Of a stretch of 64,000 nt of DNA, positions 50,747 through 63,607 are shown in pieces. The stretch's first letter is position 1; each line of letters starts with the position of its first letter. The position numbers and the translations under genes are program-made. The notes under the pieces are model-generated. The model was not told the DNA's origin and made no database searches. It saw only the letters and a program-made list of their open reading frames with translations. This DNA comes from JANQQZ01 sp039187315 (lineage in GTDB: Bacteria; Planctomycetota; Phycisphaerae; Phycisphaerales; UBA1924). The stretch is from the NCBI GenBank assembly GCA_039187315.1, contig JBCCZQ010000003.1:1-64000 (forward strand), in the 5' to 3' direction.

Positions 50747-52117
50747 ATGGGAACCCGCCTGGCCCTGATCCTCTACCTCGCGACGCCCCTGCTGATTGTG
50801 GCGATGCTCATGTGGTTCATCGCAGAGTCTCTCAAGGAGCAGGCCGCACGCACCGGCCCATCCGGAGCCGAGCCCATGGCGATGACACTCCCCGCCGAAC
50901 AGCCCGAGGATGAAGGCACCGTCCAGCCCGAAACCCTCTCTCAGGGCTTCATCATCGTCGTCGATGATCTCCAGAAGCTTGGGTCGGCCGAGTCACCGAT
51001 CTTCATCGGTACCAACCACGGCAACTGGCACGCCGGCAACCCCGCCTTCAAGATGTCGCCCCGCTCGGACGGCCGGTGGCAGATGATCCTCGATCAGCCG
51101 ACCGAGCCCGGCCGCATGCAGTTCAAGTTCACGCGCGGCAACTGGGAGACGGTCGAGGTATCGACCGAGAACGAGCAGATCGCCAACCGCGTCCTGCCGA
51201 CGATCGACCCCGCCGAGTTCGCCGATGGCCGCAAGCCCGTCTTCGAGTTCACCATCGAGAAGTGGGCCGACCAGCTCCCCGGCGCCACGCAGCAGCGTGG
51301 CATCGAGGACACCTCGATCGCGCTGGAGGTCACGGGCACCGCCAAGCGGTTGCAGGTCGTCGGCGGCGCCGGACGGGCGAAGGGCATGGTCCGCGACGCG
51401 GTTGTCTGGCTCCCGCCCGGATACGAGACCGGCGAGCAGAGCTACCCCGTCCTCTACATGATGGACGGCCAGAACGTCTTCATGCAGCAGCCCGGCGCGC
51501 CGGGCGAATGGCACGCGGACGAGACCGCCACCGAGCTGATCGAGGCCGGCGAGGTCGAGCCGATGATCATCGTCGGCGTGCCGCATTCGGCCTTCAGCCG
51601 CGCCGATGAGTACCTGCCCGCCGAGCTGATCGAGGGTGTGGAACCCTCGGCCGACGAGTTCATCGCCTGGCTCGAGCACGAGGTCATGCCACGGGTTGAG
51701 CGGTCCTTCCGCGTCAAGGTCGGCGCTGAGCACACGGTGATCGCCGGCGCGAGCTTCGGTGGCATCTTCGCCCTCCACGCCGCGAGCGAGCGTCCCGACC
51801 TGTTCGGCGGCGCGATCGTCGAGAGCCCGAGCGTGCTGAGCAAAGACGAGACGATGCTCAAGGTGTTTACCGCCGATGGCTTCAACTGGCCGGCCAACCT
51901 GTACCTCGGCATGGGCACGAACGAGTCGGGGGTGTCCTACGACGCGCGGCAGCTCAACCAGCGTTACCAGGACGCGATCGAACGCATGGCCGCCGCCGCT
52001 GCGCAAAGCGGTCAAGTCCGGTCGTTTGATCTTCAGATTACAGAAAGCGTGCACAACGAACCTGCCTGGGCCGAACGCTTCCCGGAGGCGCTGAGGCACC
52101 TCTACGGACGTAAGTAG
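50747..52117 (+). CDS. Membrane-anchored alpha/beta hydrolase (esterase, IroE/Fes-like)
   Basis: A 456-residue protein from ATG 50747, chosen for the strong AGGAG 6 nt upstream; a TTG at 50642 overlapping sod is an alternative. An N-terminal signal anchor (MGTRLALILYLATPLLIVAM) precedes a domain resembling a carbohydrate/starch-binding beta sandwich (FIGTNHGNWHAGNPAFKMSP). The C-terminal putative esterase domain has VWLPPGYETGEQSYPVLYMM, nucleophile Ser in GASFGG, and a C-terminal His region (ITESVHNEPAW). Family members hydrolyse esters such as siderophores or feruloyl links. Substrate unknown. Confidence 0.83.
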   Translation: MGTRLALILYLATPLLIVAMLMWFIAESLKEQAARTGPSGAEPMAMTLPAEQPEDEGTVQPETLSQGFIIVVDDLQKLGSAESPIFIGTNHGNWHAGNPAFKMSPRSDGRWQMILDQPTEPGRMQFKFTRGNWETVEVSTENEQIANRVLPTIDPAEFADGRKPVFEFTIEKWADQLPGATQQRGIEDTSIALEVTGTAKRLQVVGGAGRAKGMVRDAVVWLPPGYETGEQSYPVLYMMDGQNVFMQQPGAPGEWHADETATELIEAGEVEPMIIVGVPHSAFSRADEYLPAELIEGVEPSADEFIAWLEHEVMPRVERSFRVKVGAEHTVIAGASFGGIFALHAASERPDLFGGAIVESPSVLSKDETMLKVFTADGFNWPANLYLGMGTNESGVSYDARQLNQRYQDAIERMAAAAAQSGQVRSFDLQITESVHNEPAWAERFPEALRHLYGRK

Positions 52118-52238
52118 CCGTTTCGCTGTTCGATTCACCGCGGAGAGCTTTCACAAAGCTTGTCACGAGGATTGAGCCCGCGTTCGGTGATCTACCCGAA
52201 GACCGGCAGCGGTTGACCATCGATGCGATCGGTGCGCG

Positions 52239-52808
52239 TTGGTCACTCTGCCATACACAGCTCAACTGAGGGGCGGAGCCGGGAATGGCTGGCTGACGCT
52301 TCTAACGACCGGCACCGTTGTGCTCTGCTGCGGTCTGGCGATCGCCATACTCGCTCTATCGATCAAGCTGCTTCCGCAGAACTCACCGCTCTGGCTCTAT
52401 CTTCCGCCCAACGCGATCGGTGCTTCACTAGTGTTTGTTCCGCCGCTCATTTTCAGACGCCGAAAGAGAGCACGGGTGATTCGTGCATTCCTGGAAGAAG
52501 GCCGCTTCCTTGACATGAACCCCACCATCGAACGCGGCGACGATGGGTTTCCGCTTGATGCGACAGGCACCGTGGACAAGGGATGGCTCTGTCTGAAATG
52601 CGGACGGGATCTCGGCGGGCTGACGTATCGGAAAAAAGCAGATCAGAGCGGCTACATCAAGTGTCCTGCCCGCGAGCAGGTTGTCGATGTGATTCGTCCG
52701 AGTGACTGGATCGAGCGAAAGACTGCTCTCAGACCGCTCTTCAACCCCGCCGCACCACCGGCAGCGCCCGATAGCGGCCCTCCAGAATCGTCTCCGCATC
52801 GGCGGTGA
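52239..52808 (+). CDS. Small membrane protein with CxxC zinc-ribbon-like motif
   Basis: A 189-residue unrecognised protein from a TTG codon. Two hydrophobic helices (about 21-45, 50-70) are followed by a basic stretch (RRRKRARVIR) and a soluble domain with CLKCGRDLGGLTY, reminiscent of the CxxCGYDLxG ribbon seen in many Phycisphaerae membrane proteins; the second cysteine pair is decayed to a single Cys in KCPARE. The last 68 bp overlap the convergent DUF1501 gene. The start is uncertain, no good RBS being visible, so confidence is moderate. Confidence 0.6.
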   Translation: MVTLPYTAQLRGGAGNGWLTLLTTGTVVLCCGLAIAILALSIKLLPQNSPLWLYLPPNAIGASLVFVPPLIFRRRKRARVIRAFLEEGRFLDMNPTIERGDDGFPLDATGTVDKGWLCLKCGRDLGGLTYRKKADQSGYIKCPAREQVVDVIRPSDWIERKTALRPLFNPAAPPAAPDSGPPESSPHRR

Positions 52809-54108
52809 GCCACTGGCTCAGGACACCGGCGTAGACGCTTCTAAAGTCGATCTGGAACTTCAGGTCGCCCGAGTCGAGGTCCTTGAGCGACGGGTGGTCG
52901 CCGATCAGGCCCCGGCGGACCATTGGGCCGAACATGAACATCGGGGCGGCGGTGCCGTGGTCCGTCCCGCTGCTGGCGTTCTGGCTGACGCGTCGGCCGA
53001 ACTCGCTGAAGCACATGGTCATGACGCGGCCGTCGTTCTCCTGGCGCTTCAGGTCGGCGTAGAACGCGCTGATGGCATCGGAGAACTGGCGGAGCAGGTT
53101 CGCGTGCCCGCCGTTGGCTCCGCCCTGGCCCGCGTGCGTGTCGAACCCGCCGAGCGTGACGTAGTACACCCGCGTCTTGAGCCCGGCCCGGATCATCGAC
53201 GAGACCATCTGGAGCTGCCGGCCGAGGTTCGACTGCGGGAAACGCACGAGCGGCTGGACGCTGACGGCCTTGCGGATCATGTCGCTCGAGACCTGCGCAT
53301 CGAGCGCAGTCCGCATCAGGAACGCGGCGTTGGGATGGTCGTCATGGTCGTCGTGGCCCGATGGCTGTGGGCCGCGCATGGTCAATGAGCGGTAGGGCTC
53401 GATGAGTGAATCGTGGATGTCTTCGCCGGTCCAGCGGAAGAGGTCGGCGGACTCGAACGCGACCGGTTTTACTTGCCCGCCCTGCATCGCCAGCGGCGCG
53501 GTGCGGCCGATCGCGACGGCCGGCAGTGCGTTGGTGTCCGCGTCGTCGTTCCCGGCTTTGCCTGGCTCGGCGCGTCCCGATTCGCCCTTGCCGTAGCCGC
53601 AGCACTTGCTGTCGAGGTAGCGGCCGAGCCAGCCGTTGCCGGTGGCGGAGGTGTCGGCGGTGTGCCAGATGTCCATGGACTTGAAGTGCGAGCGGTTGGG
53701 GTTCGGGTAGCCGACGCCCTGGACGATGCCGCAGAGGCCCTCGTCGTACAGATCGCGGATGCCGGTCATCGTCGGGTGCAGGCCGATATCGCTGCGTCGG
53801 TCGAGTGTCAGCGCCTGATCGGCCCGGATGCCGATGGTGGGGCGAGCGCGGAGGTAGTCGTCGTTGCCGATGGGGATGACGGTGTTGAGCCCGTCGTTGC
53901 CCCCGCCGAGCTGAACTACGACGAGCACGTGGTCCTCCGGCACGCCAGGGATCGAGCTCAGCCCCGCCTCGGGCATGGGCAGCCCGAAGGCCGACGCCTG
54001 AAGGAACTGCGGGATTGTCACCGCGGCCGAGGCCATCGCGAGCGATTGACCGACGAATGCGCGGCGTGTGAACGCGCGGGCCTGGGACGGGTTCTGGTGC
54101 AGGCTCAT
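52741..54108 (-). CDS. DUF1501 domain-containing exported protein
   Basis: A 455-residue protein with a Tat-type signal (FTRRAFVGQSLAMASAA, Arg15-Arg16), exported folded. It shows the DUF1501 hallmarks: VVVQLGGGNDGLNTVIPIGN, LHPTMTGIRDLYDEG, GVGYPNPNRSHFKSMDIWHT and YVTLGGFDTHAGQGG, then FSEFGRRVSQNASSGTDHGT, a sulfatase/alkaline-phosphatase-like acid/His set. The start at 54108 has GGAG 6 nt upstream. It is paired with DUF1800 upstream on the same strand, the standard planctomycete two-gene arrangement of unknown function. Confidence 0.93.
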   Translation of the reverse strand: MSLHQNPSQARAFTRRAFVGQSLAMASAAVTIPQFLQASAFGLPMPEAGLSSIPGVPEDHVLVVVQLGGGNDGLNTVIPIGNDDYLRARPTIGIRADQALTLDRRSDIGLHPTMTGIRDLYDEGLCGIVQGVGYPNPNRSHFKSMDIWHTADTSATGNGWLGRYLDSKCCGYGKGESGRAEPGKAGNDDADTNALPAVAIGRTAPLAMQGGQVKPVAFESADLFRWTGEDIHDSLIEPYRSLTMRGPQPSGHDDHDDHPNAAFLMRTALDAQVSSDMIRKAVSVQPLVRFPQSNLGRQLQMVSSMIRAGLKTRVYYVTLGGFDTHAGQGGANGGHANLLRQFSDAISAFYADLKRQENDGRVMTMCFSEFGRRVSQNASSGTDHGTAAPMFMFGPMVRRGLIGDHPSLKDLDSGDLKFQIDFRSVYAGVLSQWLTADAETILEGRYRALPVVRRG

Positions 54109-54214
54109 GAGCAACTCCGCTTCGCAGGCAACGGGCAACGGGCAGCAGGCACTGGGGGAGAGGCAACAGGGTCGGTCGGCAACACCATTGCCCAGTCATC
54201 GCTGCTCGTGGCCA

Positions 54215-55717
54215 CTAGCACAGTTGGTACTCCGGCATGGCGCTGATCAGCAGCAGGGCTCCGGTCAGCATGTCGGGGGTCAGGCGGTTGCCGTGGGTCT
54301 CGAAGAAGCCGACAACCTCGGATCGTGCGGCGTCGCTCGTCCGGCCCAGCGCCAGCCGAAGCAGGTAGTCCGAGACCGCGGCCGGGTCGTTGCTGCCCGC
54401 ACCGCTGAGCGGACCGATCAACGGCATCGGGTCGAACGCTTCCTGGTCCGCGAGCGCGTCGTACCCGCTCGGCTTCTTGCCCGTCAGCAGGTACGCGAGG
54501 ATGTTCTGGCGGACGAACAGCGTGGATGTATTGATCCACGCACGCCCCCCGTCCCATCCCTTGACACTCGGCGGGAAGAAAAGATTCTGGCCCATCAGAT
54601 CCATCGCATCGAGCAGGATCGAGAGGTCGCGCACCGGCGTGTTCATGGACCGGACCGCGCCGACGATCAGCATCGCCGGGCTCTTGATCTGCCCAGCCAT
54701 GACGCTCGAGCTGTAGAAGTGCTCGGCTAAGAACAGCTCGCGGAGCACAGGCTTGATCTCGTACTTCGTCGCGAGCATCGCCCGCTGCATGCCGCGGATG
54801 GTCTGGTACGCCCCATCCGGCAGGTCGCGCGAGCGAGCGGCGATGTCGATCTCTTCCGCGAAGAAGCGGTACAGCTTCCGGCAGATGAACTCGGAGCAGC
54901 GCCGCTGCGCGAGGATCGCCTTGACGAAGTCATCGCCGTCCATCGGGCCCGACCGTCCGAGGATGCGTTTCGTGCCGGTGTCGTGGTCGTCGCGTTTGAA
55001 GACGAAGCCGTCGTCCTCGAACGAATAGCCGGTCAGCGCCCTGGCGCCTTCTTTGATGTCGCCCTCGGAGTAATGCCCGACGCCGAGGCTGAACAGCTCC
55101 ATGAGCTCGCGGGCGAGGTTTTCGTTCGGCCGTCCCTTGCGCGAGTCGTTGTTGTCGAGGTAGGCGAGCATCGCAGGATCGCGGATGATCTGGAAGAGCA
55201 GGTCCGCCAGGTTGCCCGTCGCGCGGGTCCGGAAGAGCTGGTTCTGCGCGAACATGTGGTAGCTGTCTTCGATGGTCCGGTAGCTGGTGGCGAAGTGGCC
55301 GTGCCAGAAGAGCGTCATCTTCTCTTGAAGCGGGCGCGGCGTGGAGATCATCCGCGCCAGCCACCACCGCTGGATCTCGCGCATCTGCCGCCGGTCGGCG
55401 CGCTGGGCTTCTTGCCGGCGGAGGCGGAACCGCGCGAGCGTGTTCTCGTCGCGGACCTGCTGAGCCCGGCGGTACTGCCGGCGCTCCTGCTCGGTCGGAG
55501 CGCGGATGATGCCGCGGTCGAAGCTCGTCGGCGTCGGCATGTCGGGATCGGCCACCTCGTCGTAGGCCAGCAGGTAGTCAACCGACCGCTCCGGGCCCCA
55601 CTCGACGAGCGTCTGAATCTGCGAGGTGGTGCCGCCGAAGCCGGCGCGCCAGAGCAGGTGCCGGGCCTGGTCGTAGCCGAAATCAGTCTCGCGGATCCGT
55701 CCGCTGATCGCCGGCAT
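54215..55717 (-). CDS. DUF1800 domain-containing protein
   Basis: A 500-residue protein of the DUF1800 family: ARHLLWRAGFGGT near 18-30, KMTLFWHGHFATS near 133-145, NDSRKGRPNENLARELMELF and SLGVGHYSEGDIKEGARALT, and a C-terminal PPSVKGWDGGRAWINTSTLF. No obvious signal peptide; the family is usually found with DUF1501 proteins, and both may act on the cell surface or periplasm. Function is unknown. The next gene on its strand, ctaA, lies 159 bp upstream. Confidence 0.93.
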   Translation of the reverse strand: MPAISGRIRETDFGYDQARHLLWRAGFGGTTSQIQTLVEWGPERSVDYLLAYDEVADPDMPTPTSFDRGIIRAPTEQERRQYRRAQQVRDENTLARFRLRRQEAQRADRRQMREIQRWWLARMISTPRPLQEKMTLFWHGHFATSYRTIEDSYHMFAQNQLFRTRATGNLADLLFQIIRDPAMLAYLDNNDSRKGRPNENLARELMELFSLGVGHYSEGDIKEGARALTGYSFEDDGFVFKRDDHDTGTKRILGRSGPMDGDDFVKAILAQRRCSEFICRKLYRFFAEEIDIAARSRDLPDGAYQTIRGMQRAMLATKYEIKPVLRELFLAEHFYSSSVMAGQIKSPAMLIVGAVRSMNTPVRDLSILLDAMDLMGQNLFFPPSVKGWDGGRAWINTSTLFVRQNILAYLLTGKKPSGYDALADQEAFDPMPLIGPLSGAGSNDPAAVSDYLLRLALGRTSDAARSEVVGFFETHGNRLTPDMLTGALLLISAMPEYQLC

Positions 55718-55875
55718 GCGTCCCCTCCTTCACGGGGCAGCATGGACGGGCCCCTGGTCGGATCTACGCAGCCTAACGCGAGCGGTGCGTATCGATTGCA
55801 ACGGGGGGGCACCGATGGCTCCGAAACGGGCTCCAGGAGAGCCTGTGGTCCGGATTCGGTCCGCTGCAGGAGCGT

Positions 55876-56319
55876 TCAGCGTCGGCTCGCCGCTGAGCGG
55901 GCCCACGCCCAAGCCGCCGCTGTGAGCCCGAGCAGCAGCGCACCGTTGGCCTGATGAGCGGTGGCGATCAGGGTCCGGGCGGTGTTCGGACCCTGGGCCG
56001 TGGCGAGTTCGTCGTACATGACCACGCGGTCGGGCCCGTAGTCGTCGCCGACAACCGCCCACGCTGCGAAGCCCAGCACCATCTGGAGAGTGACCGCGCC
56101 GATCAGCCAGGCGCCCAGCGTGCGCATCGCTCTTCCGGCATTGGAGTACGGCTCGGATGACCGGAGGATGAACGCCGCGATCCCAACGGCGATCGCCGCG
56201 AAGATCGAGAAGCCGATGTGTGTCCATAGCGCGTGCGCGGAGCCTGTGTGCCGGAAGAGCGCCGCGAGCACGAGCTGGATCAGCAGACAGCTCGCCGCGA
56301 TGACGCACGCGACGCGTGC
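55876..56319 (-). pseudogene. ctaA: C-terminal part of heme A synthase, downstream of an in-frame TAG
   Basis: Translation continues in the same frame after TAG 56322-56320, reading ARVACVIAASCLLIQLVLAA onward for 147 more residues. It encodes the last four helices of a CtaA/COX15-type protein, including conserved histidines in ALWTHIGF and IATAHQANGA, which the front part lacks. A GTG at 56271 could start a separate chain but would cut into the first helix. Interpreted as the broken or read-through second half of ctaA; a sequencing error is the main alternative. Confidence 0.75.
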
Positions 56320-57450
56320 CTACCGCGCCGAGGCGACCGTCTCGCCCGGCAGCCCGCGCTGCGCCGAAGGCCCGCGGCCGACTACCACCGCGAGTACCGT
56401 TGCGCACGCGAGGATCAGCTGCGCCAGCACGCCGTGCACAGCACCGAAGGCCGGGCTGATCTCGGTGACCCGTAGCGCCCCGAGCATGCCCTGCAAACAG
56501 ATCAACGCGAACACGCCCGATGCGATCACGCCCGAGCGGAGTGTTGCGGCCCCGAACAGCGCAAACCCGACCGCGGCAAGGCAGATCGGCGTCAGCATTC
56601 CGATCAGCGCCGGCTGCGCGATCTTGAGTGAACCCGCGTTGTAACCGATCGTGAGTCCCACGCCCGTGAGCGCGATCGGGAGCGCAATCAACAGCGATGA
56701 CCACCCACCACGGCTTGCGAGCACCATGAGCATGGTGACCACGGCCGTCAATCCCACGAGGGTGCCGAACAGCCGGTGCGTGTGCTCAAGGAAGATGTAG
56801 GGGTCGGCCATCAGACCGATCGGGTACAGGAACATGTTCGAGCCATAGGTCCCCGGCCAATCGGGCACGGCCATGCCCGCGCCGGCGCTGGTGACCGCGC
56901 CGCCGATCGCGATCAGAGGGAAAAGCGCTGCGAGCAGCGTTCGGCACATCAGCGTCAGCCAATGGGTGGACCCACGCGACGCCGCCCAAGGTGATCTGGG
57001 CCCGAACCAGCCGGCCGCAGCCCCGATCGCAGCGCTGCTGACAAGGAAGCCGATCGTCACCAGTCCTGCCGAAGGCACAACCGAGGATGCTCCACCCGAT
57101 CCGGAGGCTGCATCGGCCGGTGCAGCGATCTTGGACCCAAGCAGGAGGAGATTCACCGCCGCCGAGACGATCCCGGCGAGGAGCCCAATCCTCCAACCGT
57201 CGCCGCGGCGGTCGCCCGTCAGCCAAGCGATCACGCCCGCCATCACGAGCAGAAGCAGCGGGGCGGCAATGGATGGAGGCGTCCGAAGTGTGGGCAGGTG
57301 CAGGAGATACCACGCTGCCCAGACGCTCACAGCCGCGGTGAATCCTGTCACGAGCCCCGGCTGAGCCCAGCGCAATGAGCCCGTTTGTTCTTGCCTAGCA
57401 GGAACGAGGGTCGTTTCGGGACCAATCGTGTCGCTGGGCAGGGCGGTCAT
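56320..57450 (-). CDS. ctaA: Heme A synthase (COX15/CtaA), front part ending at premature TAG
   Basis: A 376-residue membrane protein of the COX15/CtaA family that oxidises heme O to heme A for cytochrome oxidase. The family signature MAVPDWPGTYGSNMFLYPIG and FLEHTHRLFGTLVGL (heme-ligand His) are seen, plus a further His in GAVHGVLAQLILACA. The N-terminal about 170 residues carry extra helices not usual in CtaA. Translation stops at TAG 56322-56320 between helices, although the same frame continues as CtaA for 147 residues. It is divergent from actA. A Fur-like palindrome lies 31 bp upstream of the start. Confidence 0.85.
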   Translation of the reverse strand: MTALPSDTIGPETTLVPARQEQTGSLRWAQPGLVTGFTAAVSVWAAWYLLHLPTLRTPPSIAAPLLLLVMAGVIAWLTGDRRGDGWRIGLLAGIVSAAVNLLLLGSKIAAPADAASGSGGASSVVPSAGLVTIGFLVSSAAIGAAAGWFGPRSPWAASRGSTHWLTLMCRTLLAALFPLIAIGGAVTSAGAGMAVPDWPGTYGSNMFLYPIGLMADPYIFLEHTHRLFGTLVGLTAVVTMLMVLASRGGWSSLLIALPIALTGVGLTIGYNAGSLKIAQPALIGMLTPICLAAVGFALFGAATLRSGVIASGVFALICLQGMLGALRVTEISPAFGAVHGVLAQLILACATVLAVVVGRGPSAQRGLPGETVASAR

Positions 57451-57480
57451 AAGCGGCTCACAACTGGGCTCAGATTCGAA

Positions 57481-57495
57481 TGAGAACGAGTCTCA
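57481..57495. promoter_or_regulatory. Fur-like 7-1-7 palindrome in the ctaA/actA intergenic region
   Basis: TGAGAAC-G-AGTCTCA shows a TGAGA/TCTCA dyad and matches most of the 7-1-7 Fur consensus (TGATAAT-N-ATTATCA). A second palindrome, TCAACTGTTGA, overlaps its right edge at 57492-57502. It is 31 bp upstream of ctaA and 182 bp upstream of actA. An iron/heme-responsive operator is plausible but unproven. Confidence 0.4.
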
Positions 57496-57676
57496 ACTGT
57501 TGAGTAGGACTCTGGGGAGACTTGACGATACCCCTTGAGTGCGGCGAAATTACGGTACGGCGAGAAAAGTCGTCGATCAGGTATTCGGCCGGGATCGCTA
57601 CCGGCTTCCAGACACACCGACCCATTCGCCGCGGACGCACCAGCCGACGCGGTCAGGGGGCCGTGAAGGGACGAAT

Positions 57677-58384
57677 ATGGCCGTGCTCTTCCCGCGATGG
57701 ATGAACGCCCTGCCGACGGTCGCGGCGCTCGCGACGGTGACAGGGTTGACGTCGGTCGTCTTCGGCACGTGGTACTGGGCGACGCCCGACTTCTGGGAGG
57801 TCGGCTACATGCCGACACAGCCCGGCTCGGGGTTCAACCACCAGATCCATGCCGGCCGACTCGGCATGGACTGCCGCTACTGCCACACGAACGTCGAGGA
57901 CTCGCACTTCGCGAACGTGCCGTCGACCTCGACGTGCATGGGCTGCCACACCGAGGGTTCGCTCGCGCAGCAGTACGACCCGGGCGAGCTCGTTGCGTTC
58001 GTACGCGAGGCGTACGCGAGCGACGAATCGATTCCTTGGCGGAAGATCCACCACCTGCCGGGGTACGTCGGGAACTTCCCGCACCACATCCACGTGCAGG
58101 CGGGCGTGAGCTGCTACTCCTGCCACGGTCAGATCCGCGGCATGCCCGTCGTGTACCAGGCCGAGAGCCTGTCGATGGGCTGGTGCCTGGACTGCCACCG
58201 CAACCCGGACGAGCACATCGTCGGGCCCGACAAGGTGACGGATCTAGTCTGGGCCGAGCAGCACCTTGCCGAGCGGGCACGCGGCGCGGACAACGCCACG
58301 CCCGAAGCCCAACGGATCATCGACAGTCTGCTGAGCAGCCACGCCGCGGGCGGCCCGCAGAATTGCGGCGCATGCCACCACTGA
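57677..58384 (+). CDS. actA: Alternative complex III pentaheme cytochrome c subunit ActA
   Basis: A 235-residue membrane-anchored cytochrome with an N-terminal helix (about 12-32) and exactly five CxxCH heme sites: CRYCH, CMGCH, CYSCH, CLDCH and CGACH. The spacing and the HHIHVQAGVSCYSCHGQIRG context match ActA of quinol:cytochrome c (alternative complex III) oxidoreductases. The ATG at 57677 has AAGGG upstream; longer frames to 57539 lack homology. It is first of the actABCD run, divergent from ctaA. Confidence 0.94.
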   Translation: MAVLFPRWMNALPTVAALATVTGLTSVVFGTWYWATPDFWEVGYMPTQPGSGFNHQIHAGRLGMDCRYCHTNVEDSHFANVPSTSTCMGCHTEGSLAQQYDPGELVAFVREAYASDESIPWRKIHHLPGYVGNFPHHIHVQAGVSCYSCHGQIRGMPVVYQAESLSMGWCLDCHRNPDEHIVGPDKVTDLVWAEQHLAERARGADNATPEAQRIIDSLLSSHAAGGPQNCGACHH

Positions 58385-58466
58385 TGGGATTCTCCGAGTG
58401 ATCGACCGGTCGACCGAGCAGCCTTCAGAACGCCCGCGACGCGGGCCATCGAACGGAAAGCGACGC

Positions 58467-61954
<3,488 letters not shown>

Positions 61955-61958
<4 letters not shown>

Positions 61959-63607
61959 GCGTTATCAACCCCGACCAGATCAACGCCGAGCGGCTCGCCG
62001 GGCTCCGCCCAGCCGCGGATCGGTCCGACATCGACCCGGCGCTCGGCGACGGCTCGCTGACCGAGGACCCTGCCGTCACCCCGCCGCTGGTGCTCAACAA
62101 CCGCTCGTTCCACGACGTAACCGAGATCGTCTGCGGCTACTCGGAGAAGGCCCCGAGCTGGTGGTGGTTCCACGCCCTGGGCTTCTTCGCAACGCTCGCC
62201 GGCGTCGCTCAGGTCATGATCCTCTACCTGATCATCACCGGCGTCGGTGTCTGGGGGCTGAACAACCAGGTCGACTGGGCCTGGGACATCACCAACTTCG
62301 TCTTCTGGATCGGCATCGGCCACGCCGGCACGCTGATCTCCGCGATCCTCTGCCTGCTCAAGCAGGAGTGGCGGACCGCGGTCAACCGCTCCGCCGAGGC
62401 GATGACGATCTTCGCGGTGACATGCGCCGGCATCTTCCCGGGTATCCACGTCGGGCGCGTCTGGTTCGCCTGGATGCTCTTCCCGATCCCGAACTACAAC
62501 TGGATCTGGCCGAACTTCCGCAGCCCCCTGCTGTGGGATGTGTTCGCCGTCTCAACGTACGCGACGGTCTCGGCGCTGTTCTGGTACATGGGCCTGATCC
62601 CCGACCTCGCGACGCTGCGCGATCGGGCCGACCGCCGGCTCCGCCTGGGCGAGAGCAAGAACATGATCTTCCGTGTTCCGCTGCCGCTGCCGATCCCCAC
62701 GCTCACGCTGCCGATCAAGGGTGATGTGCTGCGGGCCTACATCTACGGCTTCCTTGCCGTGGGCTGGCGCTTCAGCGGGAGGCACTGGTATCGCTACGAG
62801 AAGGCGTACCTGATTCTGGCGGGCATCTCGACGCCGCTCGTGCTCAGCGTGCACTCGATCGTCTCGTTCGACTTCGCGACCTCGGTCATCCCCGGCTGGC
62901 ACACGACGATCTTCCCGCCCTACTTCGTCGCTGGCGCGGTCTTCGGCGGGTTCGCGATGGTGCTGTTCCTGCTCATCCCGCTGCGTGAGCTGCTTCCGAA
63001 TATGAAGGACCTGCTCACGCTCCGGCACCTCGAGAACATGGCCAAGATCCTGCTGGTGACCGGCATGATGGTCGGGTTCGCCTACGCGATGGAGTTCTTC
63101 ATCGCTTGGTACGGCGGCAACGAGTTCGAGTGGTACGCGTTCATCGGCAACAGGGCCAACCCCGCGACCGCGCCCTACTGGTGGGCCTACTACGCCATGA
63201 TCTTCTGCAACGTCGTGACACCACAGGTCTTCTGGTTCCGCTCGATGCGTCAGAACCCGATCGTGATCTGGATCGTGGCGCTCTTCGTGACCATCGGCAT
63301 GTGGTTCGAGCGGTTCGTCATCATCGTGACCAGCCTCCACAGGGCCTTCCTGCCCGGCGAGTGGCACATGTTCTTCCCGACGGCCGTCGACATCCTCACC
63401 TTTGTCGGCTCGATCGGCATCTTCATGACGCTGTTCCTGCTGTTCGTCAGATTCCTGCCGATCTTCCCGATCGCGGAGCTCAAGGCAGTCATGCCCGGAG
63501 CGAGCCCGCACGACTATCACCACGACCACGGGCACGACGACGACGGCCCGGGCCATGACGCCGCCGGCCAAGGCGAGCCGTCATCGGCGAAGGGGGGAGC
63601 GCACTGA
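61955..63607 (+). CDS. actC: Alternative complex III quinol-binding membrane subunit ActC (NrfD-like)
   Basis: A 550-residue polytopic protein with about ten helices of the NrfD/PsrC family, which binds quinol and links to the ActB iron-sulfur wire. Family segments: WWWFHALGFFATLAGVAQVM, FWIGIGHAGTLISAILCLLK, FPGIHVGRVWFAWML, SVHSIVSFDFATSVIPGWHT and FFPTAVDILTFVGSIGIFMT. The start is a GTG within the actB stop (GTGA), and the stop overlaps actD. A histidine-rich C-terminal tail (HDYHHDHGHDDD) is distinctive and may bind metal (inference). Confidence 0.95.

Noticed and set aside
56320..56322. TAG in ctaA as a pyrrolysine codon
   Set aside because: No pylT/pylS genes are in view and CtaA is not a known pyrrolysine protein; mutation, error or readthrough is simpler.
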